From Faecalitalea cylindroides ATCC 27803 (GTDB lineage: Bacteria > Bacillota_I > Bacilli_A > Erysipelotrichales > Erysipelotrichaceae): a DNA stretch of 64,000 bases. The stretch is from contig NZ_KI271019.1 of NCBI RefSeq assembly GCF_000469305.1, positions 1-64,000 on the forward strand, read 5' to 3'. A program made the position numbers and the translations under genes. This document shows, piece after piece, positions 37,474 to 47,852 of the stretch (position 1 is the stretch's first letter; each line of letters begins with the position of its first letter). The notes beneath the pieces were generated by a model, which had not been told where the DNA came from, made no database searches, and was given only the letters and a program-made list of their open reading frames with translations.

Positions 37474-38751
37474 TCATTCTTCAATAGCATCCACTTCGCT
37501 ATTTAGTTCTTTTTTATTTGCCATGATTACAAATGGCGCATAGATTATGAATGCAACCACAACATTTACTACAACTAATAATAATGCACTAAACTGACCA
37601 TTATAAGCTAAGAATTGTTGAATAAACATTGGCATTCCAGAGATTGATTCTACATAATTCGAAGTTAAAAAGCCTGCTTGAATAGCAATATATCCTATAT
37701 TTGTTGTTACTAAAGGTGCCAAAACAAATGGAATTAAATATACTGGATTTAGCATGATTGGTAAACCAAATACGACAGGTTCTGATATACCACAAATTAA
37801 TGGAATCATTGAAATTTTGCAAATTTGTTTCTCTTCCTTCTTTTTCGAGAACACCAGGATTGCTAAGGCTAAGGAAATTACGATTCCTCCACCTCCAAGA
37901 TTTGAGAACAAATGCATGAAAGCTTTTGTATAAACTTCTTCAGGCATTGTTCCTGCAGCAACAGCAGCCATGTTTGCTGCCAATGCAGCAGCCTGGACCG
38001 GTTGAGCAATCGGATTCAAAGCGAAAGTACCATGAATACCAAACCACCATAACAACTGTGTGAAAATTACGATTAAACTAACTCCCAGCTGAGATCCGAC
38101 AATTGTATTAAATGGTCTTTGAATAATACCATATAAAATATCATTCAGATACATACCAGTTGTACCATAAAGGATTCCACCGGCAATACCAAAAATGAAA
38201 AGTGTAATACAAGCTGGAATAAGAGCATTAAAACTATTTGAAATCATTGGAGGTACTGAACTAGGTAGTTTAATCTTTATTTTTTCATTATTCATTAATT
38301 TTGAGAAAATCACGATAGAAAGAATACTTACAAAGAAACTCAAGAATAATGAAGATGCACCTAAATCAGAAGAAATTGTTTCAGGATTTAATAATGATAA
38401 GAAGCAACATCCTGCAATAATCATTGTAACCAATGGTTTTTGTTCATTCTTTTCTCCAAGCAGATAACCAACTATCAATGTTGTCCAAAGTGCCATACAG
38501 TTAATACATGCATAATTTACAGTAGAGAACATTCCTGAAAAATTGCTTAGCCATTCTAATCCACTAATACCTGCAAGCCCTGTCGTTCCACAAATATAAA
38601 TATTGAACAATAAAGCAAATGAACCTGCAATGATCATTGGCATCAAAATTGCAAACGCATCTCTGATACAAGAAATATATTTATTCTTATTCATAAATGT
38701 TGCTACTGGAACCATCCATTTATCCATAAAGTTAGAAAATTTTTCCATCAT
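37474..38751 (-). CDS. PTS lactose/cellobiose-type EIIC
   Basis: 425 residues, full length, with the intact tail IIYAPFVIMANKKELNSEVDAIEE that shows what the paralogue at 18808 has lost. Motifs WWFGIHGTFALNPIAQP and CGISEPVVFGLPIMLNPVYLIPF. Membrane permease for a beta-glucoside. Preceded by EIIB and EIIA, followed by GH1. Confidence 0.92.
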   Translation of the reverse strand: MMEKFSNFMDKWMVPVATFMNKNKYISCIRDAFAILMPMIIAGSFALLFNIYICGTTGLAGISGLEWLSNFSGMFSTVNYACINCMALWTTLIVGYLLGEKNEQKPLVTMIIAGCCFLSLLNPETISSDLGASSLFLSFFVSILSIVIFSKLMNNEKIKIKLPSSVPPMISNSFNALIPACITLFIFGIAGGILYGTTGMYLNDILYGIIQRPFNTIVGSQLGVSLIVIFTQLLWWFGIHGTFALNPIAQPVQAAALAANMAAVAAGTMPEEVYTKAFMHLFSNLGGGGIVISLALAILVFSKKKEEKQICKISMIPLICGISEPVVFGLPIMLNPVYLIPFVLAPLVTTNIGYIAIQAGFLTSNYVESISGMPMFIQQFLAYNGQFSALLLVVVNVVVAFIIYAPFVIMANKKELNSEVDAIEE

Positions 38752-38780
38752 TTAATATCCTCTCCTTTCCAAAAGTTAAA

Positions 38781-39080
38781 TTATTTTTCTAATAATTTTT
38801 CGGCAGTTGCTACAACTCCAGCACCATTTAAGCGTCCATAATCCATTGCATTAATAACCGCTACAGGTTTCCCATTTGCAATTTTTTCTACATTATCTTT
38901 CTCTAGACGAACTTGAGGTCCCAGCAAGATAACATCACATTTGTCTAAATTATCCGCAATTGCTTCAATTGAGCATGCCCAAATTTTATGATCCTTTCCC
39001 TGATCTTTCGCTGCTTGTTTCATTTTTTCTACCAACATGCTTGTAGACATACCAGCACAACAAGATAACATAATATTCAT
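38781..39080 (-). CDS. PTS cellobiose-type EIIB
   Basis: 99 residues. MNIMLSCCAGMSTSMLVEKM carries the phospho-Cys at position 7; a second Cys at 8 is also seen in the EIIB at 20882. LLGPQVRLEKDNV follows. Second gene of the operon, 19 bp after EIIA. Confidence 0.92.
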   Translation of the reverse strand: MNIMLSCCAGMSTSMLVEKMKQAAKDQGKDHKIWACSIEAIADNLDKCDVILLGPQVRLEKDNVEKIANGKPVAVINAMDYGRLNGAGVVATAEKLLEK

Positions 39081-39099
39081 ATAATTTTTCCTCCTTCTA

Positions 39100-39423
39100 T
39101 TATCTTTCTTTTTCTAATTGATATAATTTTTGATAAAGTTTAATCATGCTGTTTGCATGATCAATTGCCATCATAGCCATAGATAGATGGTCTTGGGCGT
39201 GTACCATAATCAGACCAAATTGCTGATTTTCACCTCTGGCTTCGGATTGAATTAGATCCGTTTGAATTTGATGTGCTTGATTCAAATCATCTTTTGCCTT
39301 TTTAATAGCCTCTTCAGCTTGTTCAAATTCATAATCACTGGCAAACTGCTCAGCTTCCTTGGCATTATTGCGTGCATTCCCTGCATTAAGAATTAACATA
39401 AATGCTGTTTCTGTAATATCCAT
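39100..39423 (-). CDS. PTS lactose/cellobiose-type EIIA
   Basis: 107 residues, helical. Active His ~75 in IMVHAQDHL; AGNARNNAKEAEQFA and HQIQTDLIQSEARGE are shared with the EIIA at 20398. First gene of the operon, divergent from the PRD regulator at 39566. ATG preceded by AAGGAGGT. Confidence 0.93.
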   Translation of the reverse strand: MDITETAFMLILNAGNARNNAKEAEQFASDYEFEQAEEAIKKAKDDLNQAHQIQTDLIQSEARGENQQFGLIMVHAQDHLSMAMMAIDHANSMIKLYQKLYQLEKER

Positions 39424-39482
39424 TGTTTTGACCTCCTTGCACTATTATCATAAACATTTGCTCATTGGTTTACCTTCGAATC

Positions 39483-39506
39483 ATTTTCCATTAAATTACG
39501 GAAATT
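39483..39506. promoter_or_regulatory. Dyad in the divergent EIIA/regulator region
   Basis: ATTTTCC-N10-GGAAATT, imperfect at the ends. A candidate binding site for the PRD regulator encoded next to it; it is about 60 bp from both start codons. Confidence 0.45.
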
Positions 39507-39565
39507 TTCTATGACGAAATAACCTTTAATTTAAGATAAAATACTATAGGTGAGGAGGATATCTT

Positions 39566-41425
39566 ATGCTTACACAACGAGAAAAAAACATTTTACATTT
39601 TCTAGATGGCAAAGGTTATTGCCGTGCTAAGCAGATCGGTAGTGTCGTTGGTGTATCTGAGAAAACTATTCGAAACGATATCCTATCCATCAATTATAAA
39701 TTAGATAATATTGCTTTTATTACCTCGAAGCCAAATTCTGGATACTGTTTGGAGATTAAAGATGAAAAGAATTTTGAAAAAGCTCTAAATGAATGCGAAC
39801 CCGACCTTCCTTCTACTCCAGAGCAAAGGATTGATTATATCATCAAGCTATTTTTAACAGAAAATCGTTATATAAAAACGGAAGAAATTGCCAACATGCT
39901 TTATCAATCCACAAGCACAATCTCTACTGACTTAAAAGAAGTTAGAAAAACTCTGCAGAATTATCATTTATCTTTAAAGACAAAGCCTAAATATGGCATG
40001 ATCTTAAAAGGTGAAGAGAAACATCTTCGTGAATTAGAGAGTGATATACTTCATAAAAAAAACGAATCAAGCGATGATCAAAATCACGATATCATTGCAC
40101 AAATATTACGTGAAGTAACAGAAAGCTATAATTTTCAAATTTCTGAATTTGCTTTTAATAATCTTGTCATTCATCTAGTTGTTACCATTGACCGCATCAA
40201 ACAAGGAAAAACAATAACCTTTCCTTCAAACTACTACAATGATCTACAAAACAAATTAGAATACACTATTGCCAAAGATATTGCTTCAAGAATTAATAAA
40301 AAACTTAAAATTGAACTTCCTGATAGTGAATGTGCTTATATATCTATGCACTTATTAGGAAAAAAGTTACAGAATGATCAAGAAAATACAATTATTCCAC
40401 AAGAATACAACATGCTAGTTCAAAAATTATTAACAGAATTATCCCAAGAATATCAAATTAATTTCACGAAAGATCTTAATCTTCAATTGGCTTTAACTTT
40501 ACACCTAATACCCTTATCATATCGTTTAAAATATGACTTACGTATGGAAAACCCTTTATTAGAATCAATAAAGAATAACTATCCACACGCTTATATAATT
40601 GCTAAGAGTTTAGCAAATGGCCTTTCTAAAGCCTTTGATAAAGAGCTGTCCCCAGATGAGATTGGTTACTTGGCTTTACATATCAACTTATCTATGGAAA
40701 AAGAATTTATTAACATTCGAAAAAAGAACATCATTTTAGTCTGTGCAACAGGAAAAGGAACAGCTAAATTACTAGAATATCAGTATCGTCAAAAATTTGG
40801 TAATTGGATAAATCAACTAATCTGTTGTGATGTTACGGGCCTAAAACATCAAGATTTTACTGATATAGATTTCATTTTTACAACCGTTCCAATTTATGAT
40901 TCAGTCCCTGTTCCTGTAATAGAAACTGGATTTATTCTTGATCAAAATGAAACCATTCGAATTGAGCAAAATATTGATGATATGTCTTCAGTTTCTACTT
41001 ATTTTCCTAAAGATTTATTTTTCAGCAATCTTGATTTACATACACAAAAAGAAGTTATCACTTTCTTGATTCAGAAAGCATCCACATTATATACACTACC
41101 CAATGATTTTGAAGAAATGATTTGGAAACGCGAAAAAATTTTCTCAACAGCTTTTGATAATTATGTAGCCTTACCGCATCCATACAAACCTTGTACTAAA
41201 GAAACTTTTGCTTCAGTAGCCGTCTTACAAAAACCAATTCTTTGGAATGATAAATCGGTAAAAATAGTATTCTTAATCTCTTTGTCAAAAGACAATGATG
41301 CAAATATTCAAACATTCTATGGTAAACTTAGTAAAGTGCTAGTAAACAGCTCACTATTAGAGCAATTAATAAAAAATCCAACTTATGATTTTTTGATCCA
41401 AACTTTAAATCAAATCAAGCTTTAA
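39566..41425 (+). CDS. PRD-containing transcriptional regulator (LicR/MtlR-type)
   Basis: 619 residues. N-terminal HTH (YCRAKQIGSVVGVSEKTIRND), second HTH (YIKTEEIANMLYQSTSTISTDLKEV), PRD1 (NNLVIHLVVTIDRIKQG, CAYISMHLLGKKL), PRD2 (LALTLHLIPLSYRLKYD, EIGYLALHINLSME), EIIB-like (LVCATGKGTAKLL) and EIIA-like (REKIFSTAFDNYVALPHPY). Paralogous to the regulator at 21250 in architecture. It likely activates the divergent EIIA-EIIB-EIIC-GH1 operon when dephosphorylated at the EII-like domains. ATG preceded by GAGGAGG. Confidence 0.92.
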   Translation: MLTQREKNILHFLDGKGYCRAKQIGSVVGVSEKTIRNDILSINYKLDNIAFITSKPNSGYCLEIKDEKNFEKALNECEPDLPSTPEQRIDYIIKLFLTENRYIKTEEIANMLYQSTSTISTDLKEVRKTLQNYHLSLKTKPKYGMILKGEEKHLRELESDILHKKNESSDDQNHDIIAQILREVTESYNFQISEFAFNNLVIHLVVTIDRIKQGKTITFPSNYYNDLQNKLEYTIAKDIASRINKKLKIELPDSECAYISMHLLGKKLQNDQENTIIPQEYNMLVQKLLTELSQEYQINFTKDLNLQLALTLHLIPLSYRLKYDLRMENPLLESIKNNYPHAYIIAKSLANGLSKAFDKELSPDEIGYLALHINLSMEKEFINIRKKNIILVCATGKGTAKLLEYQYRQKFGNWINQLICCDVTGLKHQDFTDIDFIFTTVPIYDSVPVPVIETGFILDQNETIRIEQNIDDMSSVSTYFPKDLFFSNLDLHTQKEVITFLIQKASTLYTLPNDFEEMIWKREKIFSTAFDNYVALPHPYKPCTKETFASVAVLQKPILWNDKSVKIVFLISLSKDNDANIQTFYGKLSKVLVNSSLLEQLIKNPTYDFLIQTLNQIKL

Positions 41426-41426
41426 C

Positions 41427-41489
41427 AAAAAAGGTTTCTAACTAGTATCAAATTATATAATTGAATGATCTAGTTTAGAAACCTTTTTA
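41427..41489. terminator. Long bidirectional terminator
   Basis: AAAAAGGTTTCTAACTAG pairs with CTAGTTTAGAAACCTTTTT around an AT-rich loop, between convergent genes. Confidence 0.82.
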
Positions 41490-41514
41490 ATGATTACAAA
41501 TACTAATTATCCTT

Positions 41515-42117
41515 CTACATAATACACACACAGGATATTGAATTATCTTCCATGGTCATAGTACCAAACTCAATAATTTCCTCAAGCTCTAAATCAAAAT
41601 CCTGCATCGTCTTTGTTAAGATTTTTCCTGTTAGCTTTCTTCCATTTGTTCCAGTGATCCTTACCCAGCAAGCCTCAGGATCTTTATCTTTTCTTAATAA
41701 AAATACTCGAACATCATCTGGATATTCACTATGTCTTGAATCATCTATTTCTTTAATATAGCGTGTTTTTAAAAGATCTTCACTTACTTTATATGTTTCA
41801 TTAATTGCTTCGATTTTTTCTTTAAACACTTCTGTATTTACATCTTTTAAAATCATTATTTCTTCATCTAATAATGGACGACATCTTAGCTTATAACTAT
41901 ATTCTTTAGGGGCAATAAGAAAGTTTCCATTTTCTAATTCTAAAGCCAGCAATTCAAACGTAAGTCCTTTTTCATGATCAATATAACAGTAAAACATACC
42001 AGCTGTTAAACCTTGCGCATCCAAATTCATAGAATGAAGCTGTTTTAATACTTCATTACCTTGGATTCTTACAATTTGTTGATCAATCTCTCGAAAGTTT
42101 ATTTCATGTAATTTCAT
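41515..42117 (-). CDS. Hypothetical protein
   Basis: 200 residues, soluble and acidic, not recognised. The C-terminal half (DDVRVFLLRKDKDPEACWVRITG, GRKLTGKILTKTMQDFDLELEEIIEFG) looks like a small beta-barrel domain, vaguely like DUF2314, and the protein ends SCVCIM with two Cys. The start is the ATG (MKLHEINFRE) after AAGGTGA; the frame continues upstream inside the GH1 gene but that part is not real. It follows GH1 by about 50 bp with a weak terminator hairpin between, so it may be partly cotranscribed. Confidence 0.62.
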   Translation of the reverse strand: MKLHEINFREIDQQIVRIQGNEVLKQLHSMNLDAQGLTAGMFYCYIDHEKGLTFELLALELENGNFLIAPKEYSYKLRCRPLLDEEIMILKDVNTEVFKEKIEAINETYKVSEDLLKTRYIKEIDDSRHSEYPDDVRVFLLRKDKDPEACWVRITGTNGRKLTGKILTKTMQDFDLELEEIIEFGTMTMEDNSISCVCIM

Positions 42118-42145
42118 TTTAATCACCTTAGATAGAATAACACAA

Positions 42146-42168
42146 AAGGGTGTTTTTTTAACACCCTT
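42146..42168 (-). terminator. Weak terminator between GH1 and the 200-residue gene
   Basis: AAGGGTGT and ACACCCTT pair around a T/A loop; only TTTT-like tail on the minus strand. Confidence 0.55.
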
Positions 42169-42169
42169 A

Positions 42170-43606
<1,437 letters not shown>

Positions 43607-45478
43607 TTAAATCAAAACTTCATAGGCTACATCGCCTGTTTTAAGCGTTTCTCTTGATTCAATCACTAGATTTTTAAACTGATCCGCATTAGTTACGATT
43701 AACGGAGACTGCAGTGAACAACCTTTTTTCACAATGAATTCTTTATCAAATTCTAACAGTTTTTGCCCTTTTGTGACAACATCTCCTTGTTTAACGAATG
43801 CAGTGAAACCTTCTCCATTTAACATTACTGTATTCAATCCAATATGAACTAAAATTTCAACACCTTCATTCGTCGTTATACCAACTGCATGCTTTGATGG
43901 GAACAATACACTAATCGTACCATCTGCAGGCGAATAAACAGTGTTGCTTTCTGGAATGATCGCAATACCTTTTCCTGTTACCCCACTGGCAAATACTTCA
44001 TCATCTACATCTTTTAATGCGATTTGTTTTCCATCAAGTGGTGATAAGATTTCTACTTTTTCACTTGCATGTTCTTTAACTGAAATTTCTTCTGTTGTAT
44101 TTTCTGGTAATAAATCTTTTTTTTGGTCTGCATCCAAGCCATTTAATCCCCAAGTATATGTTAAGATTGTGGCAACCACCAAAGAAACGATAATAGAAAT
44201 TGCATATGCCCAAATTGGTGAATAGCTCATAACCAATGCAGAGAAGATATTATGGAATACATATGCATCCATCGTAACACCAAGAGTTCCTGCAATAGCA
44301 CCCCCGCAAGCGCCACCAATCGCAACAACTACCATCAATCTCTTATATTCCATAACAATAGAATATAAAATCGGTTCTGTAACACCCGCAAAGAAACCAG
44401 TAATGAATGTAGGTCCTGCAATAGATTTTATTTTAGAATTCTTTTTTGCTTTCAAATAAGCACCTAAAGCAATACCAATCTGAGACCATACTGCACACAC
44501 ACATACACCTTCAATGATATCTCCACCAACCATTTCAAGATTCTGTAATGTAATTGGTGTAAATCCCCAATGTAAACCTAGCATTGTTAAGAATGGATAT
44601 GTTGCTCCTAAAATAATTCCTGCCAATGTACCACTTAAAGAGAATAACCACATTACAAATTCACTGACATAATTACCAATCGTTGTTCCAACTGGACCAA
44701 AAACGATAACTGTAAAAGGAACCATTAACATCAAACACACCATTGGAACTAAGAAACATTGTAGACTTTGAGGGGTGACTTTCTTCATTCCCTTATCCAA
44801 ATAAGAATACACTAACATTGCAATAAAGATTGGAAAAATCGTTGCTGAATAATTAATTGGTGTAACTGGAATTCCTAAAAAATCCACTACACTTCCTGCA
44901 TCTACCAAACCTAAGAAGTTCGGTTCCAATAAAGCTGCACCAATAGCTCCGCCAACAAACGCATTGGCCTTTAACTGTTTAGCAATTGTGATACCTAAGA
45001 ATACTGGCATAAAATAGAAACAAGCATTACCTGCAGCTGATAAAATCAAATATGTTGAGCTAGTGTCAGACATAATTCCAACTGTTGTAAACAATGTCAA
45101 TATAGCTTTGATCATACCAGAACCAGCCATCAAAGGAATCAATGGTGAAAAAGCTCCAGAAATGACCTTTAAAACTCTGTCAGATAATTTCACTTTATCT
45201 GTCGTTTCTTTTACTTCATCATTTCCTGATTTTAGATTTGTAACCGCAAAGATTGCATTGTAATAATCATCTACATTGGGCCCAATAACGATTTGATATT
45301 GTCCACCGCTAACTAATACTTTTAATACATAGCTTAATTTTTCTAACTCTTCCTGGTGGAATTTTGAACCATCTTTTAATTCAAAACGTAAACGAGTGGC
45401 ACAATGAACTAAGCTATTTACGTTTGATTCCCCACCGACTAATTTGACAATCTCTTTTGCCTCTTTTTCAAATTTCAT
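43607..45478 (-). CDS. PTS beta-glucoside-specific EIIBCA
   Basis: 623 residues, complete fused permease. EIIB at the N-terminus with phospho-Cys in LVHCATRLRFEL (~26), EIIC in the middle (GLHWGFTPITLQN, GVTEPILYS), and a glucose-type EIIA at the C-terminus with VEILVHIGLNTVMLNGEGF, whose second His region accepts phosphate. BglF/BglP group. The start is the ATG (MKFEKEAKEI) after AAAAGGAGAAG; the upstream in-frame extension overlaps the RAT-terminator switch and is rejected. Expression needs antitermination by the LicT-like protein encoded before it. Confidence 0.93.
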   Translation of the reverse strand: MKFEKEAKEIVKLVGGESNVNSLVHCATRLRFELKDGSKFHQEELEKLSYVLKVLVSGGQYQIVIGPNVDDYYNAIFAVTNLKSGNDEVKETTDKVKLSDRVLKVISGAFSPLIPLMAGSGMIKAILTLFTTVGIMSDTSSTYLILSAAGNACFYFMPVFLGITIAKQLKANAFVGGAIGAALLEPNFLGLVDAGSVVDFLGIPVTPINYSATIFPIFIAMLVYSYLDKGMKKVTPQSLQCFLVPMVCLMLMVPFTVIVFGPVGTTIGNYVSEFVMWLFSLSGTLAGIILGATYPFLTMLGLHWGFTPITLQNLEMVGGDIIEGVCVCAVWSQIGIALGAYLKAKKNSKIKSIAGPTFITGFFAGVTEPILYSIVMEYKRLMVVVAIGGACGGAIAGTLGVTMDAYVFHNIFSALVMSYSPIWAYAISIIVSLVVATILTYTWGLNGLDADQKKDLLPENTTEEISVKEHASEKVEILSPLDGKQIALKDVDDEVFASGVTGKGIAIIPESNTVYSPADGTISVLFPSKHAVGITTNEGVEILVHIGLNTVMLNGEGFTAFVKQGDVVTKGQKLLEFDKEFIVKKGCSLQSPLIVTNADQFKNLVIESRETLKTGDVAYEVLI

Positions 45479-45499
45479 ATATTTTCTTCTCCTTTTCAC

Positions 45500-45580
45500 A
45501 AAAAAAGACTCAAAAACAAAAAAGAATAAAGGTCTTTTCATTGCTTTTGAGTCATGCCTGGTCGAACCAGTAACACCATA
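45500..45580 (-). promoter_or_regulatory. RAT/terminator switch before EIIBCA
   Basis: On the minus strand the RAT GGTGTTACTGGTTCGACCAG then GCATGA (plus 45552-45580) overlaps the 5' arm of a terminator with stem GACTCAAAA / TTTTGAGTC (plus 45545-45553 and 45507-45515) and seven T. Binding of a LicT/BglG dimer to the RAT blocks the terminator. Confidence 0.85.
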
Positions 45581-45586
45581 AAATAT

Positions 45587-46417
45587 TTAACTTTTTTGAA
45601 TAAAACTTAAATTAATTCGATTTAAATGCAATGTTAAGTAGAGTTCTTCGCTCGTACTTACTTCCCATCCATATTCTTTGGAAAGAAAGTTTGAAATCAT
45701 CATTGCACATTTATAATCCTGTGGATATCTTTGCGCAACAATTTTGGCAATACTTGTATCTGCATTGATTGCATCTCCATTGATTTGTCTTCGAACAAAA
45801 TATCGAATATGTACAATAAAACGTGATACATCAAAATTATCTTCATCAAAATCTTTTCGATAATAGCGTCTAACAATATTTAAAATATTTTGGATGATCT
45901 TCGTTGTTAGCACAGTTTCATCCATATCTTTAGCATTTGCCGAAGCGTTGATCAAATGCAAAGCAATAAAACTCGCTTCTTGATCTGGGATATCAAGATC
46001 CATCGTTTCATTGATCATCTTGACACACCTTGTCGCATATCGAAATTCATTTGGATAAATCAATTTAATATCCCATTCCAATGGAGTTCCAAAATACAAA
46101 TGTTCTTTTGCTCGTTTTAGAGCTAAAGATAAATGATCTGCCAACGCCAGCAAAATAGAATCATTGAAAGAATACCCTAATTCGATCTCCGCATGTTTAA
46201 TGATCTGGTTGGCCAATTCCAAATCTTCAACAGATAAATTTTGCATAAGCTTATCAAAAGATGTATTCTGTAGAATATATTTCTTCTCTATTTTAGTTTG
46301 ATCGATCGTATCATACTCTTTTTTATTGAAAGCAATCCCTTTTCCCATTACAATATATTCTTTTGTATTATCTTTTACTAAAGCTGTGTTATTGTTAAGA
46401 GCTTTGATCAAATACAT
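45587..46417 (-). CDS. licT: BglG/LicT-family transcriptional antiterminator
   Basis: 276 residues. RNA-binding CAT domain (~1-55: MYLIKALNNNTALVKDNTKEYIVMGKGIAF), PRD1 (~65-170, ADHLSLALKRAKEHL, EASFIALHLINASA) and PRD2 (~175-276, RFIVHIRYFVRRQI, ELYLTLHLNRI). Each PRD keeps its two His. Unphosphorylated or PRD2-phosphorylated by HPr it binds RAT RNA and lets transcription continue. Start ATG after AAGGAGGAAAG. It lies between two RAT switches: one in its own leader and one before EIIBCA, so it is autoregulated. Confidence 0.92.
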   Translation of the reverse strand: MYLIKALNNNTALVKDNTKEYIVMGKGIAFNKKEYDTIDQTKIEKKYILQNTSFDKLMQNLSVEDLELANQIIKHAEIELGYSFNDSILLALADHLSLALKRAKEHLYFGTPLEWDIKLIYPNEFRYATRCVKMINETMDLDIPDQEASFIALHLINASANAKDMDETVLTTKIIQNILNIVRRYYRKDFDEDNFDVSRFIVHIRYFVRRQINGDAINADTSIAKIVAQRYPQDYKCAMMISNFLSKEYGWEVSTSEELYLTLHLNRINLSFIQKS

Positions 46418-46440
46418 TTCTTTCCTCCTTTCTGCCAACA

Positions 46441-46517
46441 TAAAAGGCATGATCATATAAAAAGACCAACATTTAATCTTCTTATACCATCATGCCTGCT
46501 TGACCAGTAACACTTAC
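46441..46517 (-). promoter_or_regulatory. RAT/terminator switch in the licT leader
   Basis: On the minus strand the RAT GTGTTACTGGTCAAGCAGG followed by CATGATGG (plus 46489-46517) overlaps the terminator stem AGGCATGAT / ATCATGCCT (plus 46490-46498 and 46445-46453), then TTTTATG. It begins within a few bases of the predicted start of transcription. Confidence 0.82.
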
Positions 46518-46523
46518 AAAGAT

Positions 46524-46552
46524 AATTTACTGTAAGCGCTTGTATTTGTCAA
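46524..46552 (-). promoter_or_regulatory. licT operon promoter with embedded cre
   Basis: On the minus strand TTGACA (plus 46547-46552), 17 bp, TAAATT (plus 46524-46529). The cre-like TGTAAGCGCTTGTA (46531-46544) fills the spacer, so CcpA would block RNA polymerase directly. Confidence 0.8.
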
Positions 46553-46624
46553 TCATTTTTTTTGTTTTTCTGCACGCAGTTCACTAATCTTATAAACATT
46601 ATTCACGCATATTCTAAAAGGCTA

Positions 46625-46882
46625 TCAATCATCCTTTTTCTTGTTGCGATACCAAATAATGCACAAATAAACCACAATAAACAGAAGAATACCTGAACAA
46701 TAAAATATTGTTTCTCGTAATTTATCTGCTATAAATAACAAGTAACATACTGCTCCCATCAAAAGAACAACTATACCAACTTTAAAATCTCTATTCTTGT
46801 CTTGTTTCATATTTAAATCTTTTATATAGCGATATCCTATATAAAAACAAACACTCAAAGTTATAATTCTTAATGCCAACAT
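46625..46882 (-). CDS. Small membrane protein
   Basis: 85 residues, not recognised. Three hydrophobic stretches (~2-18, 34-52 and 60-78) with a basic tail (RNKKKDD). It is similar in layout to the next upstream gene (LxILxxSxCxxxxxxY, then a charged DxLNxxxDK, then two helices ending in WY), so the two are likely paralogues. No function known. Confidence 0.6.
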   Translation of the reverse strand: MLALRIITLSVCFYIGYRYIKDLNMKQDKNRDFKVGIVVLLMGAVCYLLFIADKLRETIFYCSGILLFIVVYLCIIWYRNKKKDD

Positions 46883-46909
46883 CCTTCATCACCTGTTTCT
46901 ATTATTTAC

Positions 46910-47179
46910 TTATTGATATTGATTTGTATACCATTTCATAAATAAGTATACTATCATTACTATTAAAGTAAGAGATACCAACCCAAACCCATACCACAAT
47001 ACATCTTGCCAACTGTTTGCCAAAAATAGTATATAGAAGGAAAAAAAGACTAATATAATACGAGCTATCATGTGCTTTGTTTTTAAATATTTATCTTCTC
47101 TTCTATTCAAGTAATCAAAATACTTTATATAAATAAAAACACAGATCGAAAAGATTAAAATTTTTAATATCAATGACAT
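46910..47179 (-). CDS. Small membrane protein, paralogue of the next gene
   Basis: 89 residues from the ATG at 47179 (a GTG three codons upstream is possible; no strong ribosome site precedes either). Hydrophobic stretches near 2-18, 38-54 and 60-80, with a DYLNRREDKYL loop between the first two. Pairs with the 85-residue gene 28 bp downstream. Unknown role. Confidence 0.55.
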   Translation of the reverse strand: MSLILKILIFSICVFIYIKYFDYLNRREDKYLKTKHMIARIILVFFSFYILFLANSWQDVLWYGFGLVSLTLIVMIVYLFMKWYTNQYQ

Positions 47180-47288
47180 TCTGATCACTAATTTCTTTTT
47201 TCACTTTAATTATAATAAATTCTACTAGTGATAGCATATGAAATATTTTACTATTTTCATTTACCACAACATCTCTTACAATATAAAT

Positions 47289-47831
47289 ATGCCAGAAATG
47301 AATACATACACAAAAAGACAATTTGATCCTATGAAAATAACTGTAAAAGATGTTGATATCGTTGACATAGCACATGCTCTTTCTTTATTGTGTCGAGGCG
47401 GCGGACATTTAAAACAATTTTATTCAGTTGGACAGCACTGCATCAATTGTGCAAAAGAAGCTAAAGCTAGAAATTACTCTAATCGAGTTGTTTTGGCCGC
47501 CTTACTACACGATGCCAGTGAAGCCTATATTTCGGATATCATTCGTCCTGTTAAAGTACACTTGACCAATTATTTAGAAATTGAATCCATGATCATGAAT
47601 GTGATCTTACAAAAATATTATGTAGACGATTTAAACGAAGCAGAAATCAAACAATGGAAAGATATCGATGATGCCATGTTACAGATTGAGCTAAAATATT
47701 TAATGCCCGGCGATGAAAATCTACCCTTACCTCAATTTTATTCAACCCCTGATTTAGATGTACATGAATGTAAAGAAATTGAAGAAACATATATAAATCT
47801 TGTCAAAACATATGAAAAGACTGTTATCTAA
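47289..47831 (+). CDS. HD-domain phosphohydrolase
   Basis: 180 residues. The opening MNTYTKRQFDPMKITVKDVDIVDIAHALSLLCRG is that of a conserved YfbR-related HD family in Firmicutes. Metal residues: His in SVGQHCINCA, His-Asp in AALLHDASEAYISDI, Asp in DIDDAML. Substrate is probably a nucleotide. The start is uncertain: ATG at 47289 or 47298 (MNTYT) have no ribosome site, but TACAAT lies 6 bp before 47289, so a leaderless mRNA is possible; an ATG at 47238 gives a longer N-terminus not typical of the family. Confidence 0.82.
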   Translation: MPEMNTYTKRQFDPMKITVKDVDIVDIAHALSLLCRGGGHLKQFYSVGQHCINCAKEAKARNYSNRVVLAALLHDASEAYISDIIRPVKVHLTNYLEIESMIMNVILQKYYVDDLNEAEIKQWKDIDDAMLQIELKYLMPGDENLPLPQFYSTPDLDVHECKEIEETYINLVKTYEKTVI

Positions 47832-47852
47832 TTTGCGATAACAGTCCTTTTT
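47819..47852. terminator. Terminator between convergent HD and mannitol-type PTS genes
   Basis: GACTGTTATC-N8-GATAACAGTC, T-run on the plus strand. Confidence 0.83.

Noticed and set aside
37601-37822. Frames within PTS and GH1 genes in other registers or on the opposite strand
   Set aside because: Their composition follows from the real genes beneath them; no ribosome sites or motifs.
47115-47375. An 86-codon minus-strand frame between the small membrane protein and HD genes
   Set aside because: It overlaps two better genes on both sides, lacks a ribosome site and shows no family pattern.
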